DNA from: Halorussus salilacus
Lineage (GTDB): Archaea > Halobacteriota > Halobacteria > Halobacteriales > Haladaptataceae
Assembly: GCF_024138125.1 (NCBI RefSeq)
Contig: NZ_CP099993.1
Location: 1,302,001 to 1,366,000, forward strand
Direction of reading: 5' to 3'
Length of the DNA stretch: 64,000 bases
Shown here: one piece after another, positions 51,464 to 60,668 of the stretch
Layout of the letters: each line of letters opens with the position of its first letter
Position numbering within the stretch: position 1 is the stretch's first letter
Translations under genes and position numbers: made by a program
Notes under the pieces: model-generated
What the model was told of the DNA's origin: nothing
Databases searched by the model: none
What the model saw: only the letters and a program-made list of their open reading frames with translations

Positions 51464-52143
51464 AAGAAATAAATCGACGGACGTTCACGAAAGCTGCGAG
51501 CGCATCGATACTTGGGACGACGGCGATGGGCGTCTCTGCCGGGGCCACACCCGTCAACGAGGATGTCTCTCTGCTCGAAGCCGGTCTTACCTTCGATATC
51601 GGTGAGACGGAGAACCTCGACCTCGATCGCCGTAACCGACCCGTTAAGTACGCACTCGACGCGAACAGTCAACAGCTACAGATTCTGACTGCCAGCGAAG
51701 AGGAGGTATCGGTCTTCGAGAACAGTAGCCGAATCGTCGACTTCCAAGGTGCGAAAGGCGACGTGACGAAAATCGGCGGGAATACAGTACAGAGCCTGAG
51801 CATCCAAAACCCAGAGATTGCCGAATCTGGTATTTACGCCCGCTCAGAACGCGGATACCGAGTCCCGGAATTCGAAGTCAACTGGGACGCAACGACGCCC
51901 GGTGAACTGCTTCAGTCGCCAGCAGTCAAAGAGATATCGTCTAACGACGGACTCTTTGAACTCCGGTTACCGACGACGAACATCGACATCCGAACGAAGG
52001 TCGTCCACGACGACCGCGTGGACCGGGACGACATACTGGAGTGGCGGAAGGGCAAAAAGACCGAATTCTCGACCGAGACACGAGCAGTCGACCCGTATCT
52101 CACTGTCGCGTACCACCGTGGAATCGACGTAAGCTCGGAGTAA
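51460..52143 (+). CDS. Tat-exported protein, downstream partner of the 50717 gene
   Basis: 227 residues. INRRTFTKAASAS and a hydrophobic stretch to VSAGA form a twin-arginine signal (cleavage near 27). The mature protein is beta-rich, without Cys. ATGA overlap with the previous gene implies coupled translation, so an intracellular product and an exported product are made together. No domain recognised. Confidence 0.78.
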   Translation: MKEINRRTFTKAASASILGTTAMGVSAGATPVNEDVSLLEAGLTFDIGETENLDLDRRNRPVKYALDANSQQLQILTASEEEVSVFENSSRIVDFQGAKGDVTKIGGNTVQSLSIQNPEIAESGIYARSERGYRVPEFEVNWDATTPGELLQSPAVKEISSNDGLFELRLPTTNIDIRTKVVHDDRVDRDDILEWRKGKKTEFSTETRAVDPYLTVAYHRGIDVSSE

Positions 52144-52210
52144 CCACTACAGTTCTTTTTTACGTCGATAGCAGATAAGTGTCGCTCGACCCTTCATACA
52201 TAGCGAAGAC

Positions 52211-52834
52211 TCACTTCGTCCACGCCACTATCTTGTCGCCGAATCGGTCGTCTTTGATACGACTCGATTCGTACGCGATACTGGGCTCGGTCAGTTCGGT
52301 CGTATCCGGAAGGTGGAAGACAGCAGTACCTGTTAGTTGCTCGTCCGGTGCTATCGCTCCACCCTGTGCAGTCCACCGTTGCGTAGTTGTTATTGCTTCG
52401 ATTTCCCGGATGCGAATAGACGGGTCGAATTCAGGATGCTCCACGCTGTGTGTCTCGAGGATCTCTATCGTCCCGTCGAGGAGCGTAAAAAGTGGTCCAT
52501 CAATCGGGAGTGTTTCCTCCGAAAGCATGTTGGAGAACGTGATCGGCACGATTGCGAGTGCCTCTCCGTCGGGCATCTCGTATGTTTCCCCATCGTAATC
52601 GAACGTCGCTTCGAGGGTCGGTGTCTCGACGGTAATTTCGAGTCCCGTATCGACATACGTCTCCCCAAACTGTCGTGTTACGTCGGGTTTCGAGAGGCTA
52701 GATTCCTCCTCGCTCGTAGTATCGGTTCGCGTTCCAGTGTTTCGTCTCTCGTGTTGGTCACTGGGCGTCCGCATGCCACAGCCCGAGAGGAACGTAGCGC
52801 CAATTAGAATGAGGGACCGGCGTGTGGAAGGCAT
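52211..52834 (-). CDS. Predicted lipoprotein of lower-GC islet
   Basis: 207 residues from ATG 52834. Signal with RRSLILIGATFLSGC (lipobox, Cys about 19), a Ser/Thr/Glu-rich linker and a beta-sandwich-like domain with the sequence PDGEALAIVPITFSN, the pattern of DUF4352-type exported domains. Converges on the Tat-protein gene. Function unknown. Confidence 0.78.
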   Translation of the reverse strand: MPSTRRSLILIGATFLSGCGMRTPSDQHERRNTGTRTDTTSEEESSLSKPDVTRQFGETYVDTGLEITVETPTLEATFDYDGETYEMPDGEALAIVPITFSNMLSEETLPIDGPLFTLLDGTIEILETHSVEHPEFDPSIRIREIEAITTTQRWTAQGGAIAPDEQLTGTAVFHLPDTTELTEPSIAYESSRIKDDRFGDKIVAWTK

Positions 52835-52948
52835 CAATTTATAGTAAATTTCCTAACTACTTATTCTTTAGGATATTTCAACGAACGAAACAATTGGCAC
52901 GGGATCCGAGTGTACTACATTTAAATTTATGGGTAGTCTCGTTTCCCT

Positions 52949-53389
52949 ATGGGCGACCGGAGAAGGCGATTCGCGCTGTCGGACTCCGCCCAGCAGATGG
53001 TCGGGGGGTTCCTGCTGGCGGGGCCGTTCGTGGTCACCGAGGAGGTGTGGGTACTGGCGACCGACATGACCGTCCTCGAGGCGCTGTCGACGGTGCTCAT
53101 CGTCTTCACCATCGGGTACGCCGCGCTCTACAAGGCCGACGACGAACGCGACCCCGACCGCGAGGCCGAGGTCGCGGGGGTCCCCTCGCGGTTCATCTCG
53201 CTCATGGTGGTGTCCTACGGGTCGGTGGTCATCCTCACGCTGGCGTTCGGCGTGCCCGGCACCTTCCTTCCGGAGACCTACGACGCGGGCGAGCCGACGA
53301 TGGCGACGGTCACGACCACGCTGAAGGCCATCAGCGTCGGCGCGGTGTTCAGCGTGGTCGGCGCGGCGACCGCCGACAGCGTGTTCTGA
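52949..53389 (+). CDS. Integral membrane protein (DUF2391-like)
   Basis: 146 residues with four hydrophobic segments (about 15-35, 42-62, 85-105, 125-143) and an acidic loop after segment 2 (DDERDPDREAEV). The arrangement and the GFLLAGPFVVTEEVW opening resemble the uncharacterised DUF2391 membrane proteins of haloarchaea. Returns to high GC after the islet. Confidence 0.8.
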   Translation: MGDRRRRFALSDSAQQMVGGFLLAGPFVVTEEVWVLATDMTVLEALSTVLIVFTIGYAALYKADDERDPDREAEVAGVPSRFISLMVVSYGSVVILTLAFGVPGTFLPETYDAGEPTMATVTTTLKAISVGAVFSVVGAATADSVF

Positions 53390-53471
53390 CCGACCGCCGA
53401 CCGCCAACCCCTCGCCCGATTTCAGCCGCCGACCCGCACCCTTAAGTCGCCTCCCCGTATTATCCGTCGAT

Positions 53472-54059
53472 ATGGACTATCAGCTCGCCATCGAGAACGC
53501 CCCCGAATCGATACCCGGTGGCACGGGAATTCTCCTCCTGCATCCGAGCACCGGCGAGACCGACCGCATCGACACTGACTTTCTGAAGACCGACACCGAC
53601 CGTTTCCTCGTCATCTCGACCCGAACCACCGCGCGCGAAGTGAAGCAGAAACTCGACCACTACGACGTAGACGAGAGCAGTGCCGAGATTCTGGACACCC
53701 TCAGCATCGAACGCGGTTACTCCCGGCGAAGCACCGACAACGTCCACTACGTCTCCTCGCCCGACGATCTGGAGGGAATTCTGGAGATCACCCGCCGGTT
53801 CCTCGAATCGACGGACGGAAAACGGCGCATCAGCCTCGACTCCATCACCGAGATGGCCTACTACGCCGACGAGGCCCGCGTCCGTGACCTCATCCGCGAG
53901 ATGCTCGACCTCCTCGACGAACACGACGCCGTCGCGCTGTTCCACCTCTCGAAGGGCGTCCACGACGAGACCCACGTCGAGAAGTTCATGGGACTGTTCG
54001 ACGCGATAGTCGATCTGGACCGCGATGGCGAGGTCGCGAGCGACTTCGAGGGTATCTGA
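53472..54059 (+). CDS. KaiC/RecA-superfamily-like haloarchaeal protein
   Basis: 195 residues. The fold pattern (strand-helix repeats, a degenerate P-loop-like GGTGILLLH near residue 16, later ISLDSITEMAYYAD with a Walker B-like context and DAVALFHLSKGVHDET) resembles short KaiC/RAD55-like proteins of haloarchaea, often linked to signal-transduction genes. Walker A lacks the usual Lys, so ATPase activity is doubtful. Confidence 0.75.
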   Translation: MDYQLAIENAPESIPGGTGILLLHPSTGETDRIDTDFLKTDTDRFLVISTRTTAREVKQKLDHYDVDESSAEILDTLSIERGYSRRSTDNVHYVSSPDDLEGILEITRRFLESTDGKRRISLDSITEMAYYADEARVRDLIREMLDLLDEHDAVALFHLSKGVHDETHVEKFMGLFDAIVDLDRDGEVASDFEGI

Positions 54060-54103
54060 TATCCGGAACCGTTTGTAACCGAGTTCGAGGGGATTCGTGA
54101 GGG

Positions 54104-54140
54104 CAATCGGCGAGCGCACGAACCGTGCGCTCGCCGATTG
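54104..54140 (-). terminator. Strong hairpin downstream of tRNA-Lys
   Basis: A perfect 16-bp stem (54104-54119 with 54125-54140) and 5-nt loop. It lies between the KaiC-like gene end and the decayed tRNA-end copy. May terminate transcripts from either side. Confidence 0.5.
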
Positions 54141-54154
54141 CTCGTCGCGAAAAG

Positions 54155-54176
54155 CGGGCCGGGAGGGATTGTGAAC
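54155..54176 (-). repeat. Decayed copy of the tRNA-Lys 3' end
   Basis: CGGGCCGGGAGGGATTGTGAAC resembles the tRNA-Lys end CGGGCTGGAAGGGATTTGAAC at 54282-54302, with about 17 of 20 aligned bases identical. It stands 127 bp downstream of the tRNA end. The interval holds several short inverted repeats (for example around GCGACGCGACGCGTCGC). Read as the remnant of an att-like duplication. Confidence 0.5.
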
Positions 54177-54281
54177 TACGTCGAGACGTTCCGGGCGTGC
54201 GGCCTTCGCTCGCGGTTTCACCGCTCGCAGTCGTGTGAGCGACGCGACGCGTCGCTCGCGGAATTGCTCGCGGAAGGAATA

Positions 54282-54355
<74 letters not shown>

Positions 54356-54438
54356 TCGCCATCCGCTTGTAGGTGGTGAGAGTTAAACGTTTACTATCGC
54401 TCGGAAGTTTTACCACGACCACCTCGGTTGACTCTCTC

Positions 54439-55749
54439 ATGGACGAGTTCGCGAACGAGCGCGACGCCGACCTCCGGGAGTTCGTCACCGAGTTCCTGCG
54501 ATTCGACACGACCGACGGGAACGAAGCGCCCGCACAGGAGTGGTTCCGCGACCGACTCGACGAGATGGGCTTCGAGACCTACGAGTGGACCGCCGACGCC
54601 GAGCAGTTGGCCGCCCACCCCTCGTTCCCGGACGACCCCGCCGAGATTCCGGTGGCCGACCGGCCGAGCGTCGGGGGCGTGCTGGAGTTCGGAAATCCGG
54701 AGGCGGGGGCGACGCTGGTGCTGAACGGCCACGTCGACGTGGTCCCCGCCGCCAGCGAGTCGTGGGCGAGCGACCCCTTCGAACCCGAGTGGGACGAAGG
54801 GCACGAAGGGGACGAAGGGGACGAAGCGGGAGAGGGCAACGAGACGGACCGCCAGACGACGCTCACCGCCCGCGGCGCGGCCGACATGAAGACGGGGCTG
54901 GCGACCTGCGTGTTCGCCGCGAAGCACCTCCACGAGTCGGACCCGGACCTCGACGGCCGCCTCGTCGTCGAGAGCGTGGTCGGCGAGGAGGAAGGCGGCG
55001 TCGGCGCGGCCGCAGCCGCGCTCTCGAACCCCTACCCCTTCGAGCGCGACGCCGCAATCATCGCCGAACCCACCGAACTCCGGCCCATCGTCGCCTCCGA
55101 GGGGTCGGTGATGAAGCGGTTGCGACTCACCGGCCGGTCGGCCCACGCCGCCTCCCGGTGGCAGGGCGTCGACGTGCTCCCGAAGTTCGCGGCGATTCGG
55201 AACGCCTTGATGGCCCTCGAAGCCGAGCGCGGCGAGACGGTGACCCACCCCCTCTACGAGGAGTTCCCGGTGAAGTGGCCGGTCGTGTTCGGCCGGGTCG
55301 AGGCGGGCGACTGGGCCTCCTCGGTCCCGTCGGACCTCACCGCCGAGATTCGCATCGGGGTCGCGCCCGGCGAGACCGTCGAGGAGGTCGAAGCCCAGTT
55401 CGAGGAGCGACTCGCCGAGGTCGTCGCCGACGACGAGTGGCTCGCCGAGCATCCCCCGGCGTTCGAGCGCTTCTCGGTCCAGTTCGAACCGTCCGAGATA
55501 TCGCCCGACGAACCCGTCGTCGGTGCGGTCCAGCGCGCGATGGCGACCCGCGGCCTCTCCGACACTCAGGCGCGGGGCGCGACCTACGGTGCCGACGCTC
55601 GCCACTACATCGACGCCGGAATCCCGACGGTCATGTTCGGGCCGGGGAGCATCGAGCAGGCCCACTTCCCCGACGAGACCATCGAGTGGTCGGAGGTGCT
55701 GACCGCGGGCGACGTGCTGGCGGAGTCGGCGCGGGAGTACTTAGGATAG
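54439..55749 (+). CDS. M20 family deacylase (ArgE/DapE-type)
   Basis: 436 residues. Metal-site motifs are complete: NGHVDVVP, the bridging Asp in GAADMKTG, EEGGVGA and AEPTELRP, and the C-terminal His in EQAHFPDE. A hydrophilic insert (about residues 118-135) made of Glu-Gly-Asp/His units lies between the first two motifs and is probably a slippage expansion. The enzyme removes acyl groups from N-acylated amino acids or related compounds. ATG at 54439. Confidence 0.9.
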   Translation: MDEFANERDADLREFVTEFLRFDTTDGNEAPAQEWFRDRLDEMGFETYEWTADAEQLAAHPSFPDDPAEIPVADRPSVGGVLEFGNPEAGATLVLNGHVDVVPAASESWASDPFEPEWDEGHEGDEGDEAGEGNETDRQTTLTARGAADMKTGLATCVFAAKHLHESDPDLDGRLVVESVVGEEEGGVGAAAAALSNPYPFERDAAIIAEPTELRPIVASEGSVMKRLRLTGRSAHAASRWQGVDVLPKFAAIRNALMALEAERGETVTHPLYEEFPVKWPVVFGRVEAGDWASSVPSDLTAEIRIGVAPGETVEEVEAQFEERLAEVVADDEWLAEHPPAFERFSVQFEPSEISPDEPVVGAVQRAMATRGLSDTQARGATYGADARHYIDAGIPTVMFGPGSIEQAHFPDETIEWSEVLTAGDVLAESAREYLG

Positions 55750-56406
55750 CCACTCATCCAACGCCTCGGCGACCACGGCGTCGGGGCTCTTGCCCTCCAG
55801 CGCGGCCGCCCGTCGGAGTTCCCGGTAGGTGTCCTCGGGGAGCGTAATCGAGAGTTCGCCCGGCGAGACGCCCTGTTCGGCGAGCGCGTCGGCGACGCGC
55901 TCGCCGCGGTTGACCGCGCTGGCGACCGACCGGACCTCCCGGACCGTGAGGTCGCCGTCGAGGACGGCCCACGCGAGCGAGAAGCGGTCCTCGCCGTCCA
56001 CGCGGGCGATGTGCTTCGCGGCGGTCGGCGCGATGTGGCCCATGGCGACGTACCGCCGGATGGACTGGGGCAGGTCGTGGACGCGCGCCCACTTGCGGAC
56101 GAACGCCACGGTCACCTCGCCGCCCGCGCGCTCGGCGGCCTCCTTGTACGACCCCACCCCGCGGACGAGCGCGGCGCAGGCGGCCGCCCCGCGGAGCATG
56201 TAGACGTTGTCGGTGCCTCCTGCGGTGTTCTCGGCGAACTGGTGGGCGGTCTCGGCGGCCTCCGCGAGGCTGTCGGCGTCCTCGGGGTCGAACGCCTTCG
56301 CCTGCTCGGCCGACTGGCCCGTGACCGCCTCGTCGCCCCGGACCACCGGCTCGCCGACCGGGGACTCGCGGTCGGTCGGCGGCCCCCCGTCTCCTCGGTC
56401 GCTCAT
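55741..56406 (-). CDS. ParB-like helix-turn-helix protein
   Basis: 221 residues. A disordered acidic start (about 1-40) leads to a helical core with the order YKEAAERAGGEVTVAFVRKWAR, RRYVAMGHIAPTAAKHIARV and DLTVREVRSVASAV, which resembles the helix-turn-helix part of ParB/KorB proteins. A ribbon-helix-like end (LSITLPEDTYRELRRAA) closes it. Likely binds DNA; no ParA nearby. Overlaps the M20 gene end by 9 bp. Confidence 0.78.
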   Translation of the reverse strand: MSDRGDGGPPTDRESPVGEPVVRGDEAVTGQSAEQAKAFDPEDADSLAEAAETAHQFAENTAGGTDNVYMLRGAAACAALVRGVGSYKEAAERAGGEVTVAFVRKWARVHDLPQSIRRYVAMGHIAPTAAKHIARVDGEDRFSLAWAVLDGDLTVREVRSVASAVNRGERVADALAEQGVSPGELSITLPEDTYRELRRAAALEGKSPDAVVAEALDEWLS

Positions 56407-56463
56407 CACTCGAACCGTGGCGCGCCCACCTCAAAAACCCGGGGGTACGCGGGATTTTCGCCG

Positions 56464-57669
56464 TCACTCCCCGGTGGCGTTTCCGTCCCACGCGGCCGCG
56501 CTCGTCCCGTTCGCACTCTCGTCGCCGGTCCCGAGGCGCTCGGCGTCGTAGCCGCCCTCGACCTCGACGCGCCAGACGACGCTCCCGTTCGGCGCGACTT
56601 CGAGCACGCGACCCCCGTCGGTGTCGGTCACGAGCGTGTGGTCGTTGGGCAGGCGGTCGGCGTCGCGGGGCCAGTCGAGTCGGTCGTCGCTCCACGACCA
56701 GACTTCGGTCCACTCGCCGCCCTCGCTCTCGTTCTCGTTCTCGCGCCAGAACTCGACCACCCGGTCGTTCTCGCTGTCGGCCAGCAGGACGGCGGGACCC
56801 CCGCGCTCGCCGGGGATGTAGTCGGGGTTGTGCTGTTCGTAGATGGTGTCATGGTCGCCGTCGCTCCCGAGCGTCCAGTCGTCGACGACGCCGGTCTCGG
56901 GGTCGAGGAAGACGACCTGGTCCTGATTGCGGAGGCTGACCATCACCCGGCCGTCGTCGAGCATCTCCACGTCGTTGAGGTGAGTCCAGTCGCGGGAGAA
57001 GGGACCGCCGCTCGCGAAGTCGAAGTCGCTCTGGGCCTGCCACTCCCACTCGATTATCCCGGTGGTCGTGTTCACGACGAAGACCCGGTCGCGGGCGATG
57101 TCGCCGACGAGCAGGCGGTCGTCGGCGACCCGGTCCATGTCGTGTAGCTGGCCGCGCTCGACCGAGGTCAGGTAGGTGTACTCGCGGGTGACCTCCCCCG
57201 TGGACATGTTGACGCGCTCGTAGACGTTCCGCCAGCAGGCGACCTCTGCGTCGCACTCCTCGGGGGAGAGGCGGTCGGCCGCGACGTACTCGACCGTCGC
57301 GGCCTCGCCGGGAACGGGGTCGACGTCGTTGTACACACGCCACGAGTCGTTGCGGTACAGCACCGACCCGTCGGGCGCGTAGGCCGCGACGAAGTTGGCT
57401 CGCGACCCGCCCTCGGTCCGCTCGCTGGTCGTCACCACCGTGGCGTTCTCGTAGGCGTCGGGGGAGTCGGGACCCGCCGCCTGCTCGACTGTCGGCCCGG
57501 AGGCGGCCGCCTCCGGGCCGACGGTCGCCGAACCGCCCGCCAACGGCGCGGTCCCCGCGGTGTATCCGAAGACGAGTCCTCCGGCGACGGCGAGCGCGGC
57601 CAGCGCGAACAGCGACGCGAGGACGCGTCTCGTCGGCGAAGCGGCGGTCGAGGTACCCGGTCGGACCAT
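56464..57669 (-). CDS. Arylsulfotransferase-like (ASST) exported protein
   Basis: 401 residues. An N-terminal membrane anchor (about 15-38) is followed by a beta-propeller-like domain with repeated Trp/Asp/Asn motifs (WHLNDVEMLDDG-type: DWTHLNDVEMLDDGRVMVS, and DADRLPNDHTLVTDTDGGRV), the pattern of arylsulfotransferase family (ASST) repeats. The catalytic role in haloarchaea is not established; the protein may be a surface propeller. Many acidic residues and NxS/T sites. Confidence 0.8.
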   Translation of the reverse strand: MVRPGTSTAASPTRRVLASLFALAALAVAGGLVFGYTAGTAPLAGGSATVGPEAAASGPTVEQAAGPDSPDAYENATVVTTSERTEGGSRANFVAAYAPDGSVLYRNDSWRVYNDVDPVPGEAATVEYVAADRLSPEECDAEVACWRNVYERVNMSTGEVTREYTYLTSVERGQLHDMDRVADDRLLVGDIARDRVFVVNTTTGIIEWEWQAQSDFDFASGGPFSRDWTHLNDVEMLDDGRVMVSLRNQDQVVFLDPETGVVDDWTLGSDGDHDTIYEQHNPDYIPGERGGPAVLLADSENDRVVEFWRENENESEGGEWTEVWSWSDDRLDWPRDADRLPNDHTLVTDTDGGRVLEVAPNGSVVWRVEVEGGYDAERLGTGDESANGTSAAAWDGNATGE

Positions 57670-57860
57670 CGCCGGAGCGTCGACCGAGCGACGGGTAAAT
57701 CGGCCCCATCGTTCAGCACCGTTCCGGGGACGGACGCGGCGATTGAAGTCGGCTGGCCGACGTTAGTCGCGCCTTACCTCCGGGCTCCCGGGGGAATCGC
57801 GTGACGCGGGAACGGCAGTAATCGCTTTCCGTCTCGCGGTCCCACTCCACGACGGGAGAG

Positions 57861-58007
57861 ATGAGGATTTTCAGCCGACTCAGGAGACGGATTCGCGGAG
57901 AGACGAGCGGCGCGTACGTCTGTACCCTCTGTGGCGCGACGTTCGAGAAGCGGGGTCCCGTTCTCTGCCCGGCGTGCCGGGGGTTGGTGGTCGCCCGGGA
58001 CGATTAA
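57861..58007 (+). CDS. 48-residue zinc-finger protein
   Basis: Two CxxC pairs (CTLC near residues 21-24 and CPAC near 36-39) separated by 11 residues with a basic N terminus (RIFSRLRRRIRG). A single zinc knuckle, typical of small haloarchaeal regulators or adaptors. The start context GGAGAG before ATG at 57861 supports translation. The stop overlaps that of the convergent gene by 3 bases. Confidence 0.65.
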   Translation: MRIFSRLRRRIRGETSGAYVCTLCGATFEKRGPVLCPACRGLVVARDD

Positions 58008-58414
58008 CGGTCCCGCCAGGCGTCCCCGTCGGCGCGCTCGCGCCACTCGGCCTGCTGCGCTCGTTCCGAGACGTGATCGATGCCGTCGGCCAGTTCCTCG
58101 CGCACGGAGGCCTCGAAATCGGTGAGTTCCGAGAGGAACCCCTCCTCGAACGCCGAGACCACCTCGTAGGTCCACATGTCGCCGACGACGCCCGCGGGGA
58201 GGTGGCGGTCCCGGAGCTCGTCGGCCAGTTCGTCGCGGCCCGCCTCCCGGAGCTGCTCGCGGGCCGACTCGAAGCGGTCGCCCGCCCGCCCGACCTCGTG
58301 GTGGAAATCGAGCAGGTCGCCGTACCCGCGCCGGACGTGTTCGATGCCGACCTGCATCTCGTGGAGCGCGCGCCTCTCGGCGTCGGAGAGCTCCGGGTCG
58401 GGTTCCTCGGACAT
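58004..58414 (-). CDS. Helical protein of unknown function
   Basis: 136 residues from ATG 58414 (MSEEPDPELSDAERRAL). Strongly helical and acidic, with regular heptad-like spacing (VGIEHVRRGYGDLLDFHHEVG, FEEGFLSELTDFEASV), so a coiled coil or helical bundle is likely. No signal or family recognised. Confidence 0.72.
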   Translation of the reverse strand: MSEEPDPELSDAERRALHEMQVGIEHVRRGYGDLLDFHHEVGRAGDRFESAREQLREAGRDELADELRDRHLPAGVVGDMWTYEVVSAFEEGFLSELTDFEASVREELADGIDHVSERAQQAEWRERADGDAWRDR

Positions 58415-58530
58415 GCACGAGCGTTCGACGTGCCGAGTCAAATGCTTTCTCGCGGGTCGGCACCCGCGGGTCCGCCCACGAGTCCGCGCGAGGGTTTATG
58501 TGCCATCGGGCGACTACTCCCTCATAGCGC

Positions 58531-59337
58531 ATGGAAGTGACCGACTTCGACCCGGTCGAGTGCCCCGTGGCCGACTGCGAGTACAGCGACCGCATCCGCT
58601 CGGTCGCCGGGCACGTCAGCGAGTCCGACGACGGCCGCCACTCGTGGTCCCGCCTCGGCTACGACGGCGCGCGCGACTTCGTGATGACCGAAAAGCGCCG
58701 CCAGCGAGGCGACGGGGAGTCGTCCGGCGCGTCCGAAACGTCGGCGGGCTCCGCAACACCGTCCCGCGACTCCGCGACACCGTCCCGCGACTCCGCGAGG
58801 GCGTCCGGCGCGGCCCGCGACTCGACCGACGACGACCGCGAGCCGTTCGACCTCGGCATCGAGCGCGACGCGCTCGTCCTGCTCTCGCTCGCCGACGAGT
58901 ACGACTTCGAGACGCTCGACGACCTCGACACCTCCCAGCTCGTCGACCTCTACAGCCTGCTGTCGGACCTCAAGAGTTCGGCCGAGGACGCCCGAAAGGA
59001 GGTCCGGGACGCGCTCATCGACGCGACCGGCGAGGAGGGCCAGCTCACCGCCGACCTCGGTTCGGTCAGTCGCTACTCCTACGAGCGCCGGAGTCTCAAG
59101 GACGACGCGGCGGTCCGAACCGCGGTCCGGGACGCGGGCGTCGACCCCGTCTCGGTCCGGAGCTTCGACTCGAAGAAGCTGCGGGAGGCCGCCGAAGACG
59201 GCCTCCTCGACGAGGAGGCCGTCTTCGACTTCGAGGAACGGACCCAGATCCGCAAAGGGAAGACGAACGAGAACGGTCGCTGGGAGCGCTTCCAGCGACT
59301 CCCCGAGGAACTCCGGTCGTTCGCGGAGGACGACTGA
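58531..59337 (+). CDS. Haloarchaeal protein with N-terminal Cys-His motif, apparently shortened
   Basis: 268 residues. The start ECPVADCEYSDRIRSVAGHVSESDDGRH holds Cys and His residues resembling a C2H2-type zinc finger. A Ser/Asp-rich linker contains two identical PSRDSATPSRDSA-type units, followed by a helical C-terminal domain. The 3' end is a 27-bp tandem duplication (59310-59336 and 59337-59363). Because 27 is a multiple of three, reading through one copy would give Trp (TGG) where the junction gives TGA, so the protein was probably 19 residues longer before the duplication. Confidence 0.78.
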   Translation: MEVTDFDPVECPVADCEYSDRIRSVAGHVSESDDGRHSWSRLGYDGARDFVMTEKRRQRGDGESSGASETSAGSATPSRDSATPSRDSARASGAARDSTDDDREPFDLGIERDALVLLSLADEYDFETLDDLDTSQLVDLYSLLSDLKSSAEDARKEVRDALIDATGEEGQLTADLGSVSRYSYERRSLKDDAAVRTAVRDAGVDPVSVRSFDSKKLREAAEDGLLDEEAVFDFEERTQIRKGKTNENGRWERFQRLPEELRSFAEDD

Positions 59338-59363
59338 CTCCGGTCGTTCGCGGAGGACGACTG
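59310..59363. repeat. 27-bp tandem duplication that creates a stop codon
   Basis: Two adjacent identical 27-bp copies. The TGA at 59335-59337 exists only at the junction of the copies; a single copy continues as TGG and stays open to a TGA at 59419-59421. Confidence 0.9.
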
Positions 59364-59478
59364 GCTCGCCGGGGCCGGAGAGCGACCAGCGAGACGGTCG
59401 AAAAACGCCGACCGCCAGTGAAGGCGTCGAAAAAACGCCAGCGGTAGCTTATTTACGCCCGAAAGCGTCGAACGTGAC

Positions 59479-60627
59479 ATGAACGCCGTCGTCGTCGGAG
59501 GTGGCATCGTCGGGCTGTCGTCTGCGTACTATCTGGCGCGGGCGGGCGTCGACGTGACCCTCGTCGAGAAGGGGTCGCTCGGGACGGGGAGCACCGCCCG
59601 GTCGGCGGGCGGCATCAGGAGCCAGTTCTCGACGGCGGTCAACGTCCGGCTGTCGGTCGCGAGCCGGGAGGTGTGGGACGCCTTCGAGGCGGAGTTCGGC
59701 GTCGACATGGCGTATCGCAAGTCCGGCTACCTCTTCGTCGCCCGGACCGACGAGACCGCGGCGCGGTTCCGCGAGAACGTCGCGATGCAGAACGACCTCG
59801 GCGTCGACAGCGAGTATCTCGACCCCGCGGACGCTCGCGAGCGCTGTCCCGGCCTCGTCGCCGACCGGTTCGTGGCCGCGACCTACAACGCCGAGGACGG
59901 GTTCGCCGACCCGAACCTCGCGGTGCAGGGGTACGCCGAGGCCGGGCGGGAGGCGGGCGTCGAGATTCGAACCGGGACCGCCGTCACCGACGTGCTCACA
60001 GACGGCGACGCCGTGGTCGGCGTCGAGACCCACGACGGCCGACTCGACGCCGGCTTCGTGGTCAACGCGGCGGGCGCGTGGGCCGGGCAGGTGGGCGCGA
60101 TGGCGGGCGTCGACCTCCCCATCTCCCCGCGCCGCCGCCAGATCGCGGTGGTCGAGCCCAGTCGGTCGCTCGCCGAGGACGTGCCCCTGACCATCGACCT
60201 CGACACGGGGTCGTACTTCCGACCCGAGCGCGACGGGGCCGCGCTCGTCGGCGGGCAGTTCGACGGCGAGGACCCCGCCGTGGACCCCGACGCCTACTCG
60301 GAATCGATGGACATCGAGTGGGCCGCGACGGCGGTCGAGCGCGCCGCCGACTACGCGAGCTACTTCGACGGCGACTCGCGAATCCGCAGGGGCTGGGCGG
60401 GGCTGTACGCAGTGACCCCCGACCACCACCCCGTCGTCGAGGAGACGGTCCCCGGACTGATCACGGCCGCGGGGTTCTCGGGCCACGGCTTCCAGCACGC
60501 GCCCGCGACGGGGCAAGTCGTCGCCGAGCTCTGCGTCGACGGGGAGGCCTCGCTCGTGGACCTGAGCCGATTGGCGAGCGACCGGTTCGACGAGGGCGAG
60601 GAGGTCGTCGAGCGCAACGTCGCCTGA
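59479..60627 (+). CDS. FAD-dependent oxidoreductase, DAO family
   Basis: 382 residues. The FAD Rossmann motif GGGIVGLSSAYYLARAG opens the protein, GSTARSAGGIRSQF follows near residue 39, and the C-terminal part ends with GLITAAGFSGHGFQHAPATG. This is the D-amino-acid oxidase/sarcosine oxidase/proline dehydrogenase (beta subunit) type. It probably oxidises an amine or imino acid. The next gene is an ornithine cyclodeaminase that makes proline, so proline is a plausible substrate. Confidence 0.88.
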   Translation: MNAVVVGGGIVGLSSAYYLARAGVDVTLVEKGSLGTGSTARSAGGIRSQFSTAVNVRLSVASREVWDAFEAEFGVDMAYRKSGYLFVARTDETAARFRENVAMQNDLGVDSEYLDPADARERCPGLVADRFVAATYNAEDGFADPNLAVQGYAEAGREAGVEIRTGTAVTDVLTDGDAVVGVETHDGRLDAGFVVNAAGAWAGQVGAMAGVDLPISPRRRQIAVVEPSRSLAEDVPLTIDLDTGSYFRPERDGAALVGGQFDGEDPAVDPDAYSESMDIEWAATAVERAADYASYFDGDSRIRRGWAGLYAVTPDHHPVVEETVPGLITAAGFSGHGFQHAPATGQVVAELCVDGEASLVDLSRLASDRFDEGEEVVERNVA

Positions 60628-60668
60628 AGGAGGACAACGTTGATGGGCCGCGCTTGCGTCTTCGGGGT

